Source of the DNA: Hyphomicrobiales bacterium
GTDB taxonomy: Bacteria; Pseudomonadota; Alphaproteobacteria; Rhizobiales; Rhizobiaceae
DNA length: 64,000 nt
NCBI GenBank assembly: GCA_900466875.1
Contig: UBNQ01000026.1
Coordinates: forward strand, 1 to 64,000
Reading direction: 5' to 3'
Each line of letters starts with the position of its first letter. Positions within the stretch are counted from its first letter, which is position 1. The notes under the pieces were generated by a model. That model saw only the letters and a program-made list of their open reading frames with translations. It did not search any database and was not told the DNA's origin. Of this stretch, positions 1-8,273 are shown one piece after another. A program made the translations under genes and the position numbers.

Positions 1-69
1 TTGCATTTGAAAATGGAATCCGCCCCAGCTATAAACATTGTCAAAGCTGGATAGGGCTGCGACGCTGTC

Positions 70-89
70 GGCCAGTTAGATATGCGACA
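70..89 (+). repeat. Left inner inverted repeat of the ISNCY-like element
   Basis: The sequence GGCCAGTTAGATATGCGACA matches the reverse complement of 2526-2545 at 19 of 20 positions; the only difference is T versus G at the eleventh base. Confidence 0.8.
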
Positions 90-211
90 CTGGCTCCGAC
101 GATCAGCCCCCGATCCGACCGGCTGGGCCGGGTTGCAAGGGAGGAGCGGGGGCGGGTGATGACGCTCCCCTTCGGCATTAGCTTCCTCAGTAGTAATTAT
201 CTCTTTGCCAA

Positions 212-1000
212 ATGATAATCATTTTGCACCTGCATCGGACGGGTAGGGATCAAAGCGGCATGATGCTTCCGGAAATCAAGTTGCACGGAGACGTCGATGT
301 CGCCGCGCTGTCACCTCTTCTTCGCGGCATGCTTCTGTCCGTTGCCTATGCTGACGGTGAGGGTGGCATAGGATTGACGGCGACCGGCGCCATGAACCGG
401 AGGTTCGTGCACTGGGCCGCCGTATACTTTCTTTGGCCAGGGTTCACAGCCGAAGACCTCTACAGCATGAATAAAGTGCTGAACGAACGCGACATGCCGC
501 CGCTCTGGGTCGTGCGGGATATGACCCGCCATTTGAAGCTTCTTCGCCGGAAAAAGGATGTGCTGGTGCCAACCAAACGAGGTCGCGAGTTTCTGGTGAA
601 CCCGCAAGCCTTCTTCGATCTGATCGCCACGGATTATCTCTATTCCTATGTCCACGTGACCGATCGGCAAGAGGACGTTCAGGCGCGATTGCGCTGGTGG
701 CGCATGTTCCTCAATCTTCTCAACATCAAGGCCAGAGAAGGGTGCACGCCATTGCAGATTGTAAAAATCCTCAAGCCAGACTTCGCCCCCCTGTCTGAGA
801 CCGAAATGACCCTGGAAGCCTGGGAGCTGAAATCCGATATCCTGTATGGCGTCCTGCGGCGCCTGTGCTGGTTGGGCCTGCTCTATGAGGCAAGAGAAGG
901 GCTCACGCTTTTCCAGGACGGCTCCTTCCACAAAACGCCGCTCTGGGCCGCTTGCCTGCAGCTGGAATCAGATACGCAAAGCGACATCGGCGTGCATTGA
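212..1000 (+). CDS. Hypothetical protein, apparent passenger of the ISNCY-like element
   Basis: A 262-residue protein of unknown function. There are no signal peptide, membrane segments or obvious catalytic motifs. The middle part (about residues 55-125) is rich in Arg/Lys and Leu and recalls the C-terminal region of proteins annotated as plasmid pRiA4b ORF-3-like; this is recollection, not a search. The ATG at 212 has no good ribosome site. The paired ATGs at 260 and 263, after GGGATCAAAGC, may be the real start and would give about 246 residues. It lies between the inverted repeats of the element and converges on the transposase gene with a 5-bp gap, so it probably moves with it. Confidence 0.6.
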   Translation: MIIILHLHRTGRDQSGMMLPEIKLHGDVDVAALSPLLRGMLLSVAYADGEGGIGLTATGAMNRRFVHWAAVYFLWPGFTAEDLYSMNKVLNERDMPPLWVVRDMTRHLKLLRRKKDVLVPTKRGREFLVNPQAFFDLIATDYLYSYVHVTDRQEDVQARLRWWRMFLNLLNIKAREGCTPLQIVKILKPDFAPLSETEMTLEAWELKSDILYGVLRRLCWLGLLYEAREGLTLFQDGSFHKTPLWAACLQLESDTQSDIGVH

Positions 1001-1005
1001 GATCG

Positions 1006-2433
1006 TTATTCTGCCGCTGGCTGCCTCATCAACGCCTTCTCTCGCTTCGCAATCACATCGGGATCGTTCATGAAATCCTTCCTCGGACCTGGATTGCGCC
1101 CCCGCTTCTGATACCCGTTCGCCGTGCTGCCATCCGGTATCCCAAACATATGATTTGTCTGACCTGTGCGGCGAGGGCCGCTTTTGCTGCGCTGCAGCTC
1201 ACGTCCAGCCTGTAGCTCCGCGACTATCGAAAGCATATCGTCCAAACGCTTGTTCTCGACGACTTCGGGTCTGTGTATCGATCTCAACTTATCAAAGGTT
1301 CTGTAGGGTAGGGTGAAGCTCCCGTGCATGATCTCGAGGCGACCATCCGGATAGTCGCAGACGATGATCTTCTTTCCCGCCAACGCCTTGGCCTGTTCTG
1401 TTGGATCGAGAATGAACAGCACCTTGTCGTAGCGCAGCGTCAAAGCCTGCGACAGCGTGCGAACTTCCTTACGGCACATTGCGCCATCAATGTTCTCGTG
1501 ATCGGCCAACGGCCGGTGCATATCCTTCGGATTACGCGGCTGTTTGCCGAAACGCGCGTTGAAATCCGTAATGAACTCAGGTGCATAAGCGTTGGCTTCC
1601 TCGATAGTGTCAATACCGCGAAGCCGCATCTCCTTGACCAACCGATCCTGCAATGTCTGGTTGGCACGTTCTACCCGGCCCTTGGCCTGCGGGGTGTTGG
1701 CGCAGATGATGTCGATGTTCAGCTCATAAAGCGCCCGGCCGAACTGCGTCAGGCCGCTCGTGCGGTCCTTCTCCGACGCATGCGTGGAGCGGAAAACACC
1801 ATGCTTGTCACTGTAGAAGGCCAGCGGTTTGCCCCATTGCTGCAGATAAGCCTTGGTCGCGTGCAGATAGTCGAATGTGTTCTCCGATCCGGCAAACCGT
1901 AGATGTAGCAGCTTGCCGGTCGCGTCATCGATATAGACGAGCAGGGCGCATTTGGGCCCACGGTTCTCGAACCACCAGTGATGCGAGCCATCGATCTGCA
2001 CCAGTTCGCCAAAGCAATCACGTCGGCCGCGTGGCTGAAAAACCCGCTTCTTGCGTTCCCGACGCGAGATCCAGATGCCAGCCTCGGTCATCCATTGCCG
2101 CAGCGTCTCCTTGGCGACAGAAATCCGGTGCAGCTCTATCAACTTCTCACGCGCCAGCGTCGGACCGAAATCTAGATAGCGTTCGCGGATCAGATCCAGC
2201 ACCGCATTGCGAAACTCCTCGCTGTGGCGCCGGTTGCTCGGACGAGATCGCTTCCTGGAAACGAGCCCGGCCGGACCATCCCGGTCATAGGCTTGCAGCA
2301 GCCGATGGATCTGACTTCGACTGAGGTCGAGCCGTTCGGCAGCCTGGACAACGCTCAGGCGTTCGTCACGGATCTTCTGGATAAGCTCGAGGCGATGCAA
2401 TTCTTTCTGCGACATCGTGATCAAACAGGACAT
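1006..2433 (-). CDS. ISNCY-family DDE transposase
   Basis: A 475-residue transposase. Residues about 7-60 form a helix-turn-helix domain (VVQAAERLDLSRSQIHRLL), followed by a second winged-helix-like stretch. The integrase-fold core has the three acidic residues in the contexts LVQIDGSHH, AFYSDKHGVF and GRVERANQTL. The C-terminus is basic. The arrangement fits ISNCY (ISDol1-type) transposases, which are usually 430-480 residues, so the gene looks full length. The ATG at 2433 follows GGAG at a suitable distance; an internal ATG at 2415 has no ribosome site. The gene converges on 212-1000. Confidence 0.85.
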   Translation of the reverse strand: MSCLITMSQKELHRLELIQKIRDERLSVVQAAERLDLSRSQIHRLLQAYDRDGPAGLVSRKRSRPSNRRHSEEFRNAVLDLIRERYLDFGPTLAREKLIELHRISVAKETLRQWMTEAGIWISRRERKKRVFQPRGRRDCFGELVQIDGSHHWWFENRGPKCALLVYIDDATGKLLHLRFAGSENTFDYLHATKAYLQQWGKPLAFYSDKHGVFRSTHASEKDRTSGLTQFGRALYELNIDIICANTPQAKGRVERANQTLQDRLVKEMRLRGIDTIEEANAYAPEFITDFNARFGKQPRNPKDMHRPLADHENIDGAMCRKEVRTLSQALTLRYDKVLFILDPTEQAKALAGKKIIVCDYPDGRLEIMHGSFTLPYRTFDKLRSIHRPEVVENKRLDDMLSIVAELQAGRELQRSKSGPRRTGQTNHMFGIPDGSTANGYQKRGRNPGPRKDFMNDPDVIAKREKALMRQPAAE

Positions 2434-2525
2434 GACGACTCCGACCGCTCATGGTCTCGACCAGGCTGAAGATCGTCATCCTTGCTCCCAACGTTGGCTT
2501 TGACCAGTGCGTCGAGAGGCGAGAC

Positions 2526-2545
2526 TGTCGCATCTCTAACTGGCC
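2526..2545 (-). repeat. Right inner inverted repeat of the ISNCY-like element
   Basis: On the minus strand this reads GGCCAGTTAGAGATGCGACA, the partner of 70-89. The outer TGCGAC motif of this end lies at 2551-2556. Confidence 0.8.
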
Positions 2546-2583
2546 CAACTGTCGCATTACTAAATAGCCGTGGAGAACCTAAC

Positions 2584-3671
2584 CCAAGTGCATCATAGCC
2601 GTTTTGCAGGTTAGGGCGTCATCGTCTACCGAGCAAGCGATCCGTAAACACCTCAGCCGGCGTTCGATAATTGAGACACTTTCTCGGTTGGTCATTGAGA
2701 TCGCGGGCCAACTGATTGAGCGCGCGTTGTGGCATGTTGGCGAGGTCAGTGCTGCCTGGCATGAAGCGGCGAATGCGCTTGTTTGCGTTCTCGACACCGC
2801 CTTTTTGCCAAGGCGCGCTTGGATCGCAGAACCAGCTGCGCGCACCAATTCCGTCTTCCAAAGCCCTGAAACCGGCAAACTCGGTACCCCGATCAAACGT
2901 GAAGCTTTGACGCGCGAAGGCCGGCAAAGGCGAAAACGCTCTGATGATTCTGTCCATGATTGGATTTGAATGCCGGCTCTGGTTCTTCAGCAACACGACA
3001 TAGCGGCTTGTGCGCTCAACAATCGAGGTGATGTTGGCATGACCGAGTTCACGTTCAAAGATCAGAAGGTCGCCTTCCCAATGGCCGAACTGCGAGCGAT
3101 CTTTAATGTAATCAGGCCGTTGGGATATTCTGTGCGTGGCGGGAAAGACGCTGTTTCGGGGCTTTCTGGAGCCTCGCGATCGGCGTTTGCGACGGGCCTC
3201 TGGCAGGTAGCGATAAAGCCCGAGGCCATAGTCCTCCTTGCAATAAATGAAGCGATAGATCGTCTCGGCACAGATGCGCACGAGGCTGATGCCATCGGCC
3301 AGCAGCCGGCCGGCTATCTGCTCAGGTGACCAATAGGCTTTCAATCGTTCGATGATCAGAGCGCGTAACTGCGGATGCCGTCTCAGCTTTCTCAGCCGCC
3401 TGCGGCGCTCCTTGGAGATGTCATCGGCGACGGTGCTGTAATAACCGTCATAGTCCGGCAGTTCGCGATCACGAAACGTATTGCGCTTGATCTCGCGATA
3501 GATGGTCGAACGATGGCGACCAAGCTGGCGCGCCATCTCGTTGATCGGAACCTTTGCCGCCACCAGGTGATGAAGACGCCGACGATCGGCGAGGGTGATC
3601 TGCGTATAGCATCGGGACATGCCAAAATCTCCAAAGTGAAGCCATTGAAATTACTGGCATGTCGCACTTGG
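2584..3671 (-). mobile_element. IS30-family insertion sequence
   Basis: About 1.09 kb with a single transposase gene. The ends read CCAAGTGC followed by similar but gapped sequence: CCAAGTGCATCATAGCC from 2584, and CCAAGTGCGACATGCC on the minus strand from 3671. This fits imperfect terminal inverted repeats of the IS30 family. The left end is only about 27 bp from the ISNCY-like element. I could not define a target duplication. Confidence 0.65.
2619..3620 (-). CDS. IS30-family transposase
   Basis: A 333-residue transposase. It opens with an IS30-type helix-turn-helix (INEMARQLGRHRSTIYREIKR, about residues 26-46) followed by a basic linker. The catalytic core contains the acidic residues in HWEGDLL, FDRGTEF and KGGVENANKRIR, with the conserved tryptophans of the family. 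Length is normal for IS30 (about 320-340 residues) and the frame is intact, so the copy is probably functional. Confidence 0.92.
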   Translation of the reverse strand: MSRCYTQITLADRRRLHHLVAAKVPINEMARQLGRHRSTIYREIKRNTFRDRELPDYDGYYSTVADDISKERRRRLRKLRRHPQLRALIIERLKAYWSPEQIAGRLLADGISLVRICAETIYRFIYCKEDYGLGLYRYLPEARRKRRSRGSRKPRNSVFPATHRISQRPDYIKDRSQFGHWEGDLLIFERELGHANITSIVERTSRYVVLLKNQSRHSNPIMDRIIRAFSPLPAFARQSFTFDRGTEFAGFRALEDGIGARSWFCDPSAPWQKGGVENANKRIRRFMPGSTDLANMPQRALNQLARDLNDQPRKCLNYRTPAEVFTDRLLGRR

Positions 3672-3928
3672 AAATAGAATGTACCCCGCTACACACAAAG
3701 ATCGCATAAGACAATTTATGGAACTGCGCTATGCAACGCCCAAGCTCTAACGTAAAAGTCAATTCGGCCAAAGTAGCGCTGATGCATCTCAGAGAATGAA
3801 GATGAACGGCGAGTACGCTAGCCACTGTGAAAAGTTATTGCATTTGAAGGAATTTCCCCTTGGATCTACGCTTCAGTTTACCTGATCCGATGAATACACT
3901 AGTGGACGTCCGTCCTTCTTCCTCAGGT
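3672..3928. other. Intergenic stretch between the IS30 element and the nitroreductase gene
   Basis: 257 bp with no convincing gene, hairpin or promoter. It is more AT-rich than most of the window. The first bases (3665-3690) loosely resemble window positions 3-25, about 16 of 23 bases, perhaps shared junk from older insertions. I see nothing else here. Confidence 0.4.
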
Positions 3929-4591
3929 CTAGCGAAAGAAGCTTCGAAAACGGTCACTATCTGAGATGACTTTCTTTGTGGGAAAAGGCGCCTCGTTGGA
4001 GCCGAACGGCATCTGCGCGCGTAATCTCCAGGTCTCAGGTATGTTCCAATGCCTTTTGATCTTCGCGTCAACCAGCGGGTTGTAGTGCTGAAGACTAGCT
4101 CCAATTCCGATGCCTGCGAGCGCGATCCAGACCGAAAATTGAGCCATTCCAGAGGCTTGCTCTGACCAATCAGGGAAGTGATCAGCGTATATCGGCCACT
4201 GATCTTGTAAAATCCTAATCACATTCCGGTCCTCGAAGAAAAGGACAGCTCCTGCTCCAGCTGCGAAGCTGTCGATCTTTCTAAAGGAATGCTTCTTAGC
4301 TTCGCCTTCGACGATATGACTTAACTCCGACTTCACGATATCCCAAAGTTTTTGATTTTCGTCGCGATGCAGGATCACAACCCGCGAACTCTGTGAGTTA
4401 AACGCCGAGGGTGATAGGCGAACCGCTTCGCGGATAAGCGCATCGATCTCCTCGTCGGGAAGCGCGATGTTTTTGCCGAGTGAATACTGCGTCCGACGTT
4501 TTGCAAGAAGTTGCGCCACCATACTGCGGCTAGCGGATTTTTCGGTTGGCAGATCCAATTTAATCTCCTGGTTTTCTGTCGAAACCAGCAT
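3929..4591 (-). CDS. Nitroreductase family protein
   Basis: A 220-residue flavin (FMN) oxidoreductase-like protein. The N-terminal motif LLAKRRTQYSLGK and the RLSPSAFNSQSSRVVIL segment match the FMN-binding R-S/T and SPSxxNSQ motifs of the subgroup that includes YdgI and fungal Frm2/Hbn1-like nitroreductases. The C-terminal part has MPFGSNEAPFPTK, the usual G-x2-PxP-like end. Such enzymes reduce nitro compounds or quinones with NAD(P)H; the substrate is unknown. The ATG at 4591 with GAGG upstream is preferred over longer in-frame starts because it gives the usual family length. It is transcribed divergently from the LysR gene at 4948, which probably controls it. Confidence 0.8.
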   Translation of the reverse strand: MLVSTENQEIKLDLPTEKSASRSMVAQLLAKRRTQYSLGKNIALPDEEIDALIREAVRLSPSAFNSQSSRVVILHRDENQKLWDIVKSELSHIVEGEAKKHSFRKIDSFAAGAGAVLFFEDRNVIRILQDQWPIYADHFPDWSEQASGMAQFSVWIALAGIGIGASLQHYNPLVDAKIKRHWNIPETWRLRAQMPFGSNEAPFPTKKVISDSDRFRSFFR

Positions 4592-4947
4592 GCGGCCTCG
4601 ATCATCGGAGAAATAGGCCGTCAAGGCGAAACCTGTTGTTGCTGAATTACGAACGACGTCGGCACGCCCTTGCTGCGTGGATAAAATCCAGCCGCTAATG
4701 CGGCAGAGTTCCGAGGCGGAGCCACCCTCCCTTCCCCAAGCCGACAATGATTCCGGGCCACCCACTTCTCCTGGCGCGGCGTAAGTGTGATCGTCACCAG
4801 CACTGAAACTTCCGCGGTTTCGTTAATTCAGCTCGTCCTCTCAAGCTGCTGACGTGCATAAGTGCGAGCGTCGGTCGAATTGGGAACTTGACAATATTTC
4901 ATGCCCCTGTTGCAGTACCCCGCATTGACTGGAGGCGGGTGTTGTTA
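4592..4947. promoter_or_regulatory. Divergent control region between nitroreductase and LysR genes
   Basis: 356 bp between two divergent starts, the classical position for LysR-type operators. No long palindrome stands out. A ribosome site GGAGG at 4931-4935 precedes the LysR ATG. I cannot define promoters with confidence. Confidence 0.4.
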
Positions 4948-5847
4948 ATGGCGGAACCTGAGTCTGTTGAAATCCTGGATCTAATCTCCTTCATTCGGGT
5001 GGTCGAAACTGGTAGTATCGCGGGTGCGGCTAACCGTTTGGGGATTGCCAAATCGATCGTCAGTCGCCGCATTAGTCGTCTGGAAAATTTTCTGGGTGCA
5101 ACACTCCTCACACGTTCCCAAAAGGGGACAGCTCTTACAGACGTTGGCCGCGAGTATCATATTCGGGCAGCTTCTGGGCTGGCCGAGTTAGAGTCCGCGC
5201 AGGAGATGGTTGTGAGGTCAACGACCGAAGCATCCGGTCAGGTTAGAGTTTCGGTTCCCGTCGCTTTTGGAGAATTCTGTCTCGCTCCACTGCTGGCAGA
5301 GTTCGCCCTGCTGCACCCGCGGATTCATTTTGATGTACGCTTTGAAGACCGGCAGCCGGATCTTGTGGCCGAGGCGTATGACTTGGCGATAAGGATTGGA
5401 AGCATACCTGATTCCGTGCTCATTACGCGAAAACTTGCGAAGGTCCGCTGGGCTGTCGTCGCCAGTCCTTCTTATCTGGAAGCGAGAGGCCGCCCCTCAA
5501 AGCCTGCTGAACTGGCCGCGCATAACGCGATCCTCTACTCCTTTGATACGTTGGGCTGGCGTTTTCAAGGTCCGGATGGGTGGGAACAAGTCCGCGTGAA
5601 TTCACAATTCCGCTCAGACAATGGCCAAATGATGCTTTCCGCTGCGCGCGCCGGGCTTGGTATCGTGGTCCTGCCCATCTTCATGGTTCAAGATGCACTC
5701 GCTAACGGTGATCTCGAAGTCGTATGTCCGGGCTATAGTCACGCCGGAGCAGATCTGCACATATTGATGCCGCCAGCGCGTGCCGGCATTGCTCGAGTGC
5801 GCGCGCTGGTGAACTTCTTGTATGAAAAATTCGAACGTGAGATCTGA
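4948..5847 (+). CDS. LysR-family transcriptional regulator
   Basis: A 299-residue regulator. An N-terminal winged helix-turn-helix (about residues 5-65, GSIAGAANRLGIAKSIVSRRISRLE written here in parts: GSIAGAANRLG, IAKSIVSRRI) is followed by a LysR substrate-binding domain. The ending with ARAGLGIVVLPIFMV is typical of the CrgA/AaeR-like subgroup. The ATG at 4948 is chosen over an upstream TTG at 4888 because GGAGG precedes it and the N-terminus then matches the family. Divergent from the nitroreductase gene; likely autoregulated and controlling that gene. Confidence 0.85.
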   Translation: MAEPESVEILDLISFIRVVETGSIAGAANRLGIAKSIVSRRISRLENFLGATLLTRSQKGTALTDVGREYHIRAASGLAELESAQEMVVRSTTEASGQVRVSVPVAFGEFCLAPLLAEFALLHPRIHFDVRFEDRQPDLVAEAYDLAIRIGSIPDSVLITRKLAKVRWAVVASPSYLEARGRPSKPAELAAHNAILYSFDTLGWRFQGPDGWEQVRVNSQFRSDNGQMMLSAARAGLGIVVLPIFMVQDALANGDLEVVCPGYSHAGADLHILMPPARAGIARVRALVNFLYEKFEREI

Positions 5848-5930
5848 TGCTATGGCTGTGCCCAATGAGAACCGCATCGCCAACTGTCAACCGGAGAAAC
5901 GGGTCTACGCCAACGTATCGCCGATGGCTT

Positions 5931-6491
5931 TCAAGTGGCTTTCCCGATAAGGCGGGCGAGCGAAACCTTAGCCAAATCGCGGAATTCCTGCCCGACTTGC
6001 GAAAGTGGATCGGTGACGCTGACACGCGGCCTGACGGAGGCCGCTATACGATCGCGCAGATCGGGGTCGGAAATGCTGGCATGTTCGACCAGTGCGCGGA
6101 TAACAGTGTCGGTTGCGAACTCCCGAGCGCTTTGCGCAAGGGCAGATTTCTCGCGTCTCTCTATTTCGAGTTCCGCATGGCTCTCTGCCTTTCGGCGTCT
6201 CGACCGAATTCCGCGTTCTTTTTCCCAATAGCGGGCCGTGCCGCGCCCCAAATAGAGTATTTCCCAGGCGTGGTCTGGATCACCACCCTTGGCCGTGTCC
6301 GCATTCGCACCACACACGTGCAAAAACAGCTGACGCATGGCGGCTTCCGCGAAGTAGGCTTGGGCGGTGGTTGGTGGTCCAAGTGGCTGAAATGCAGCCT
6401 CCGATTCCTTTGCCGCCTGGATGATGGCTGCATGTATCGCATCCATCATCGTTCTTTCCGCCTGCATCAAAGCGTCGACCTTGTCTTGCAA
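5931..6491 (-). CDS. Hypothetical protein
   Basis: A protein of up to 186 residues with no family I recognise. It looks soluble and mostly helical, with a strongly charged middle (about residues 85-120) that may form a coiled coil, and no Cys-rich or catalytic motif. The longest reading starts at a TTG (6491) with GAGG about 10 nt upstream; the ATG at 6467 is an alternative. It converges on the LysR gene. The minus-strand frame is preferred over a plus-strand frame on the opposite strand because its amino-acid composition is protein-like. Confidence 0.5.
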   Translation of the reverse strand: MQDKVDALMQAERTMMDAIHAAIIQAAKESEAAFQPLGPPTTAQAYFAEAAMRQLFLHVCGANADTAKGGDPDHAWEILYLGRGTARYWEKERGIRSRRRKAESHAELEIERREKSALAQSAREFATDTVIRALVEHASISDPDLRDRIAASVRPRVSVTDPLSQVGQEFRDLAKVSLARLIGKAT

Positions 6492-6693
6492 ATCAATATC
6501 CTCTCGGAAGTTGCTGTATTCAATCAGAGGAGATGCCGACCAATTTTGTCAGATGTCTGCATCGGTCAGCCAAACTGGATTGGTAACATTATGTGGAGAT
6601 TACGCCGGAGGACCGAATGCGAATTTCAATTGAAGCTCCAGCAATCGATGCGCTGGCTTAAAGGAAGCACACCTTCTGACCAACTGGCTCCTT

Positions 6694-8148
6694 TTATCGC
6701 AACAAACCCGGCTTAAGAGCGATGTGCTTGTACTCGATAAAGTCCTCGATTGCGGCAACGCCGTTCAGCCTCCCGAGACCGGATTGCTTGAAGCCACCCT
6801 CCTCCGTCCCGTCATACACCTTGGCCCAGTCGTTGACGAACACGCTTCCCGCTTCAAGCGCCTGTGCGACCCGCAACGAGCGATCCAGGTCCCGCGTCCA
6901 GATCGAGGCGGACAGGCCATAGTCGTTATCGTTTGCCAGCACGACGGCTTCCTGCTCATCTGAGAACCGCTGGATGGTTATCACAGGACCGAATGTTTCC
7001 TGCTGCACGACTGGCAGGCTGTTGTCGGATACCTCCAGCATCGAAGGACGGAAAAAAGCACCTTTCGCCAACGGGCCTTCTGTCACTGGACCTCCTCGAA
7101 CGACCACAGTTGCACCCTGCGACAGCGCATTTTTCACCACGTTGTCGACACGGGCCACGTTCTCCTTGTCGATGAGTGGCCCCATATCGCTCGCCGGGTC
7201 GGATGCCGGTCCGACTTTGACAGCACGCAGCCTTTCGGCGAGGCCGTGGCGGACCCGTTCATAGATTGAACTCTGCACGAGCAGCCGCGAGCCGGTCATG
7301 CAGAACTGACCAGCAAAGATGGTGAGAGCCTTTTCAAGAACAGGCAGCATGGCTGCGATATCAGCGTCATCGAATACGATCATCGGAGCCTTGCCGCCGA
7401 GTTCCAGCCCGAACCGCTTCATTCTCTTCGCACCGATGGCACCGATGGTGCGGCCGGTTTGCGTACTTCCCGTGAAGCTGATCGTCGGCACATCGGGACT
7501 TTCCACCAGAAGCGCTGCGCCCTCCGTACTCCTCTCGATGAACATGTTCAGGATACCACCCGGCAGGTCTTTCGCTTCCGCGAGAACCTCGGCCAGGACG
7601 CTGGCGATTTGCGCCGTCTGGCCGGGCATCTTGACGACGACCGCGCAGCCGGCGGCAAGTGCCGGAGCGAAGGAACGGACCGCAAGAATGACAGGAGAAT
7701 TCCAGGGAACGATAATCCCCGCCACTCCCATCGGCTGGCGTAGAATCACGGAGAGGCTGCCGGGCTTGGGCAATGTCGCCCGCCCTGCCTCCGTACGCGC
7801 CATCGCAGCCCAGTATCGAAGCTTGCTCGGACTTCCGTCGATCTCCAGTGCCGCCTCGCCGAGCAGTTTGCCGTTCTCAAGCGAGAGGATTTCGATCAGG
7901 CGTTCGCGATTTCGCTCGATTGCCGATGCCATCTGATCGAGCACCCTTGCACGAAGCTCGGCATCGTCGCGCCAGGCGGTTTCGCGGAACGCGCGTTTCG
8001 CGGCTTCGATGGCAGAGTGCGCGGCCGCTCCGCCATCGTTCGGATAATCTCCGATCGTCTCATATGTCGCCGGATCGATAGAGCGGCCGCGTTTGGAAGA
8101 CGAGACAAAGATGCCGTCGATCCAGTTGTTTGCGGAAAACGTCGTCAT
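6694..8148 (-). CDS. NAD(P)-dependent aldehyde dehydrogenase
   Basis: A 484-residue member of the aldehyde dehydrogenase superfamily, oxidising an aldehyde to its carboxylic acid. Visible motifs: IIVPWNSP (cofactor and transition-state Asn region), FTGSTQTGR (Rossmann), FGLELGGKAP with the general-base Glu, and FAGQFCMTGSR with the catalytic Cys. Length is typical. The ATG at 8148 follows AAAGG. It is the last gene of a minus-strand set after the zinc alcohol dehydrogenase (9401-10519) and the hydrolase (8274-9353), suggesting a two-step alcohol to aldehyde to acid oxidation. An aromatic substrate is plausible from the alcohol dehydrogenase type but unproven. Confidence 0.9.
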   Translation of the reverse strand: MTTFSANNWIDGIFVSSSKRGRSIDPATYETIGDYPNDGGAAAHSAIEAAKRAFRETAWRDDAELRARVLDQMASAIERNRERLIEILSLENGKLLGEAALEIDGSPSKLRYWAAMARTEAGRATLPKPGSLSVILRQPMGVAGIIVPWNSPVILAVRSFAPALAAGCAVVVKMPGQTAQIASVLAEVLAEAKDLPGGILNMFIERSTEGAALLVESPDVPTISFTGSTQTGRTIGAIGAKRMKRFGLELGGKAPMIVFDDADIAAMLPVLEKALTIFAGQFCMTGSRLLVQSSIYERVRHGLAERLRAVKVGPASDPASDMGPLIDKENVARVDNVVKNALSQGATVVVRGGPVTEGPLAKGAFFRPSMLEVSDNSLPVVQQETFGPVITIQRFSDEQEAVVLANDNDYGLSASIWTRDLDRSLRVAQALEAGSVFVNDWAKVYDGTEEGGFKQSGLGRLNGVAAIEDFIEYKHIALKPGLLR

Positions 8149-8273
8149 TGACTTGCCTTTCTGATGTTGCAAGGGCGCGCGAGATCCGCCGCGCGCTCAT
8201 GGGCGGCCTCCGGACACAACGGGGTAATGCCGTGCCCACTCGATTTCGAGGTGTGCCGGAGGACGATCCCGGC

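Larger units (their letters stand above)
58..2556 (-). mobile_element. ISNCY-like insertion element with an apparent passenger gene
   Basis: The element is bounded by inverted repeats. The 20-nt block at 70-89 is repeated in inverted orientation at 2526-2545 with 19 of 20 bases identical. Further out, both ends carry a second TGCGAC (58-63, and the complement at 2551-2556). Each end therefore has two TGCGAC motifs in the same orientation, 24-25 nt apart, probably transposase contacts. Inside are a minus-strand transposase (1006-2433) and a plus-strand gene (212-1000) that meet tail to tail with 5 bp between the stop codons. The exact outer ends are uncertain and I see no clear target-site duplication. 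Confidence 0.65.

Noticed and set aside
1-25. Similarity of the window start to 3665-3690
   Set aside because: Only about 16 of 23 bases match and there is no symmetry, so I cannot claim a shared element end.
5847-6716. Long plus-strand open frame opposite the hypothetical gene
   Set aside because: Its composition (many Cys, Arg, Trp) and lack of a ribosome site suggest a shadow of the minus-strand gene at 5931-6491.
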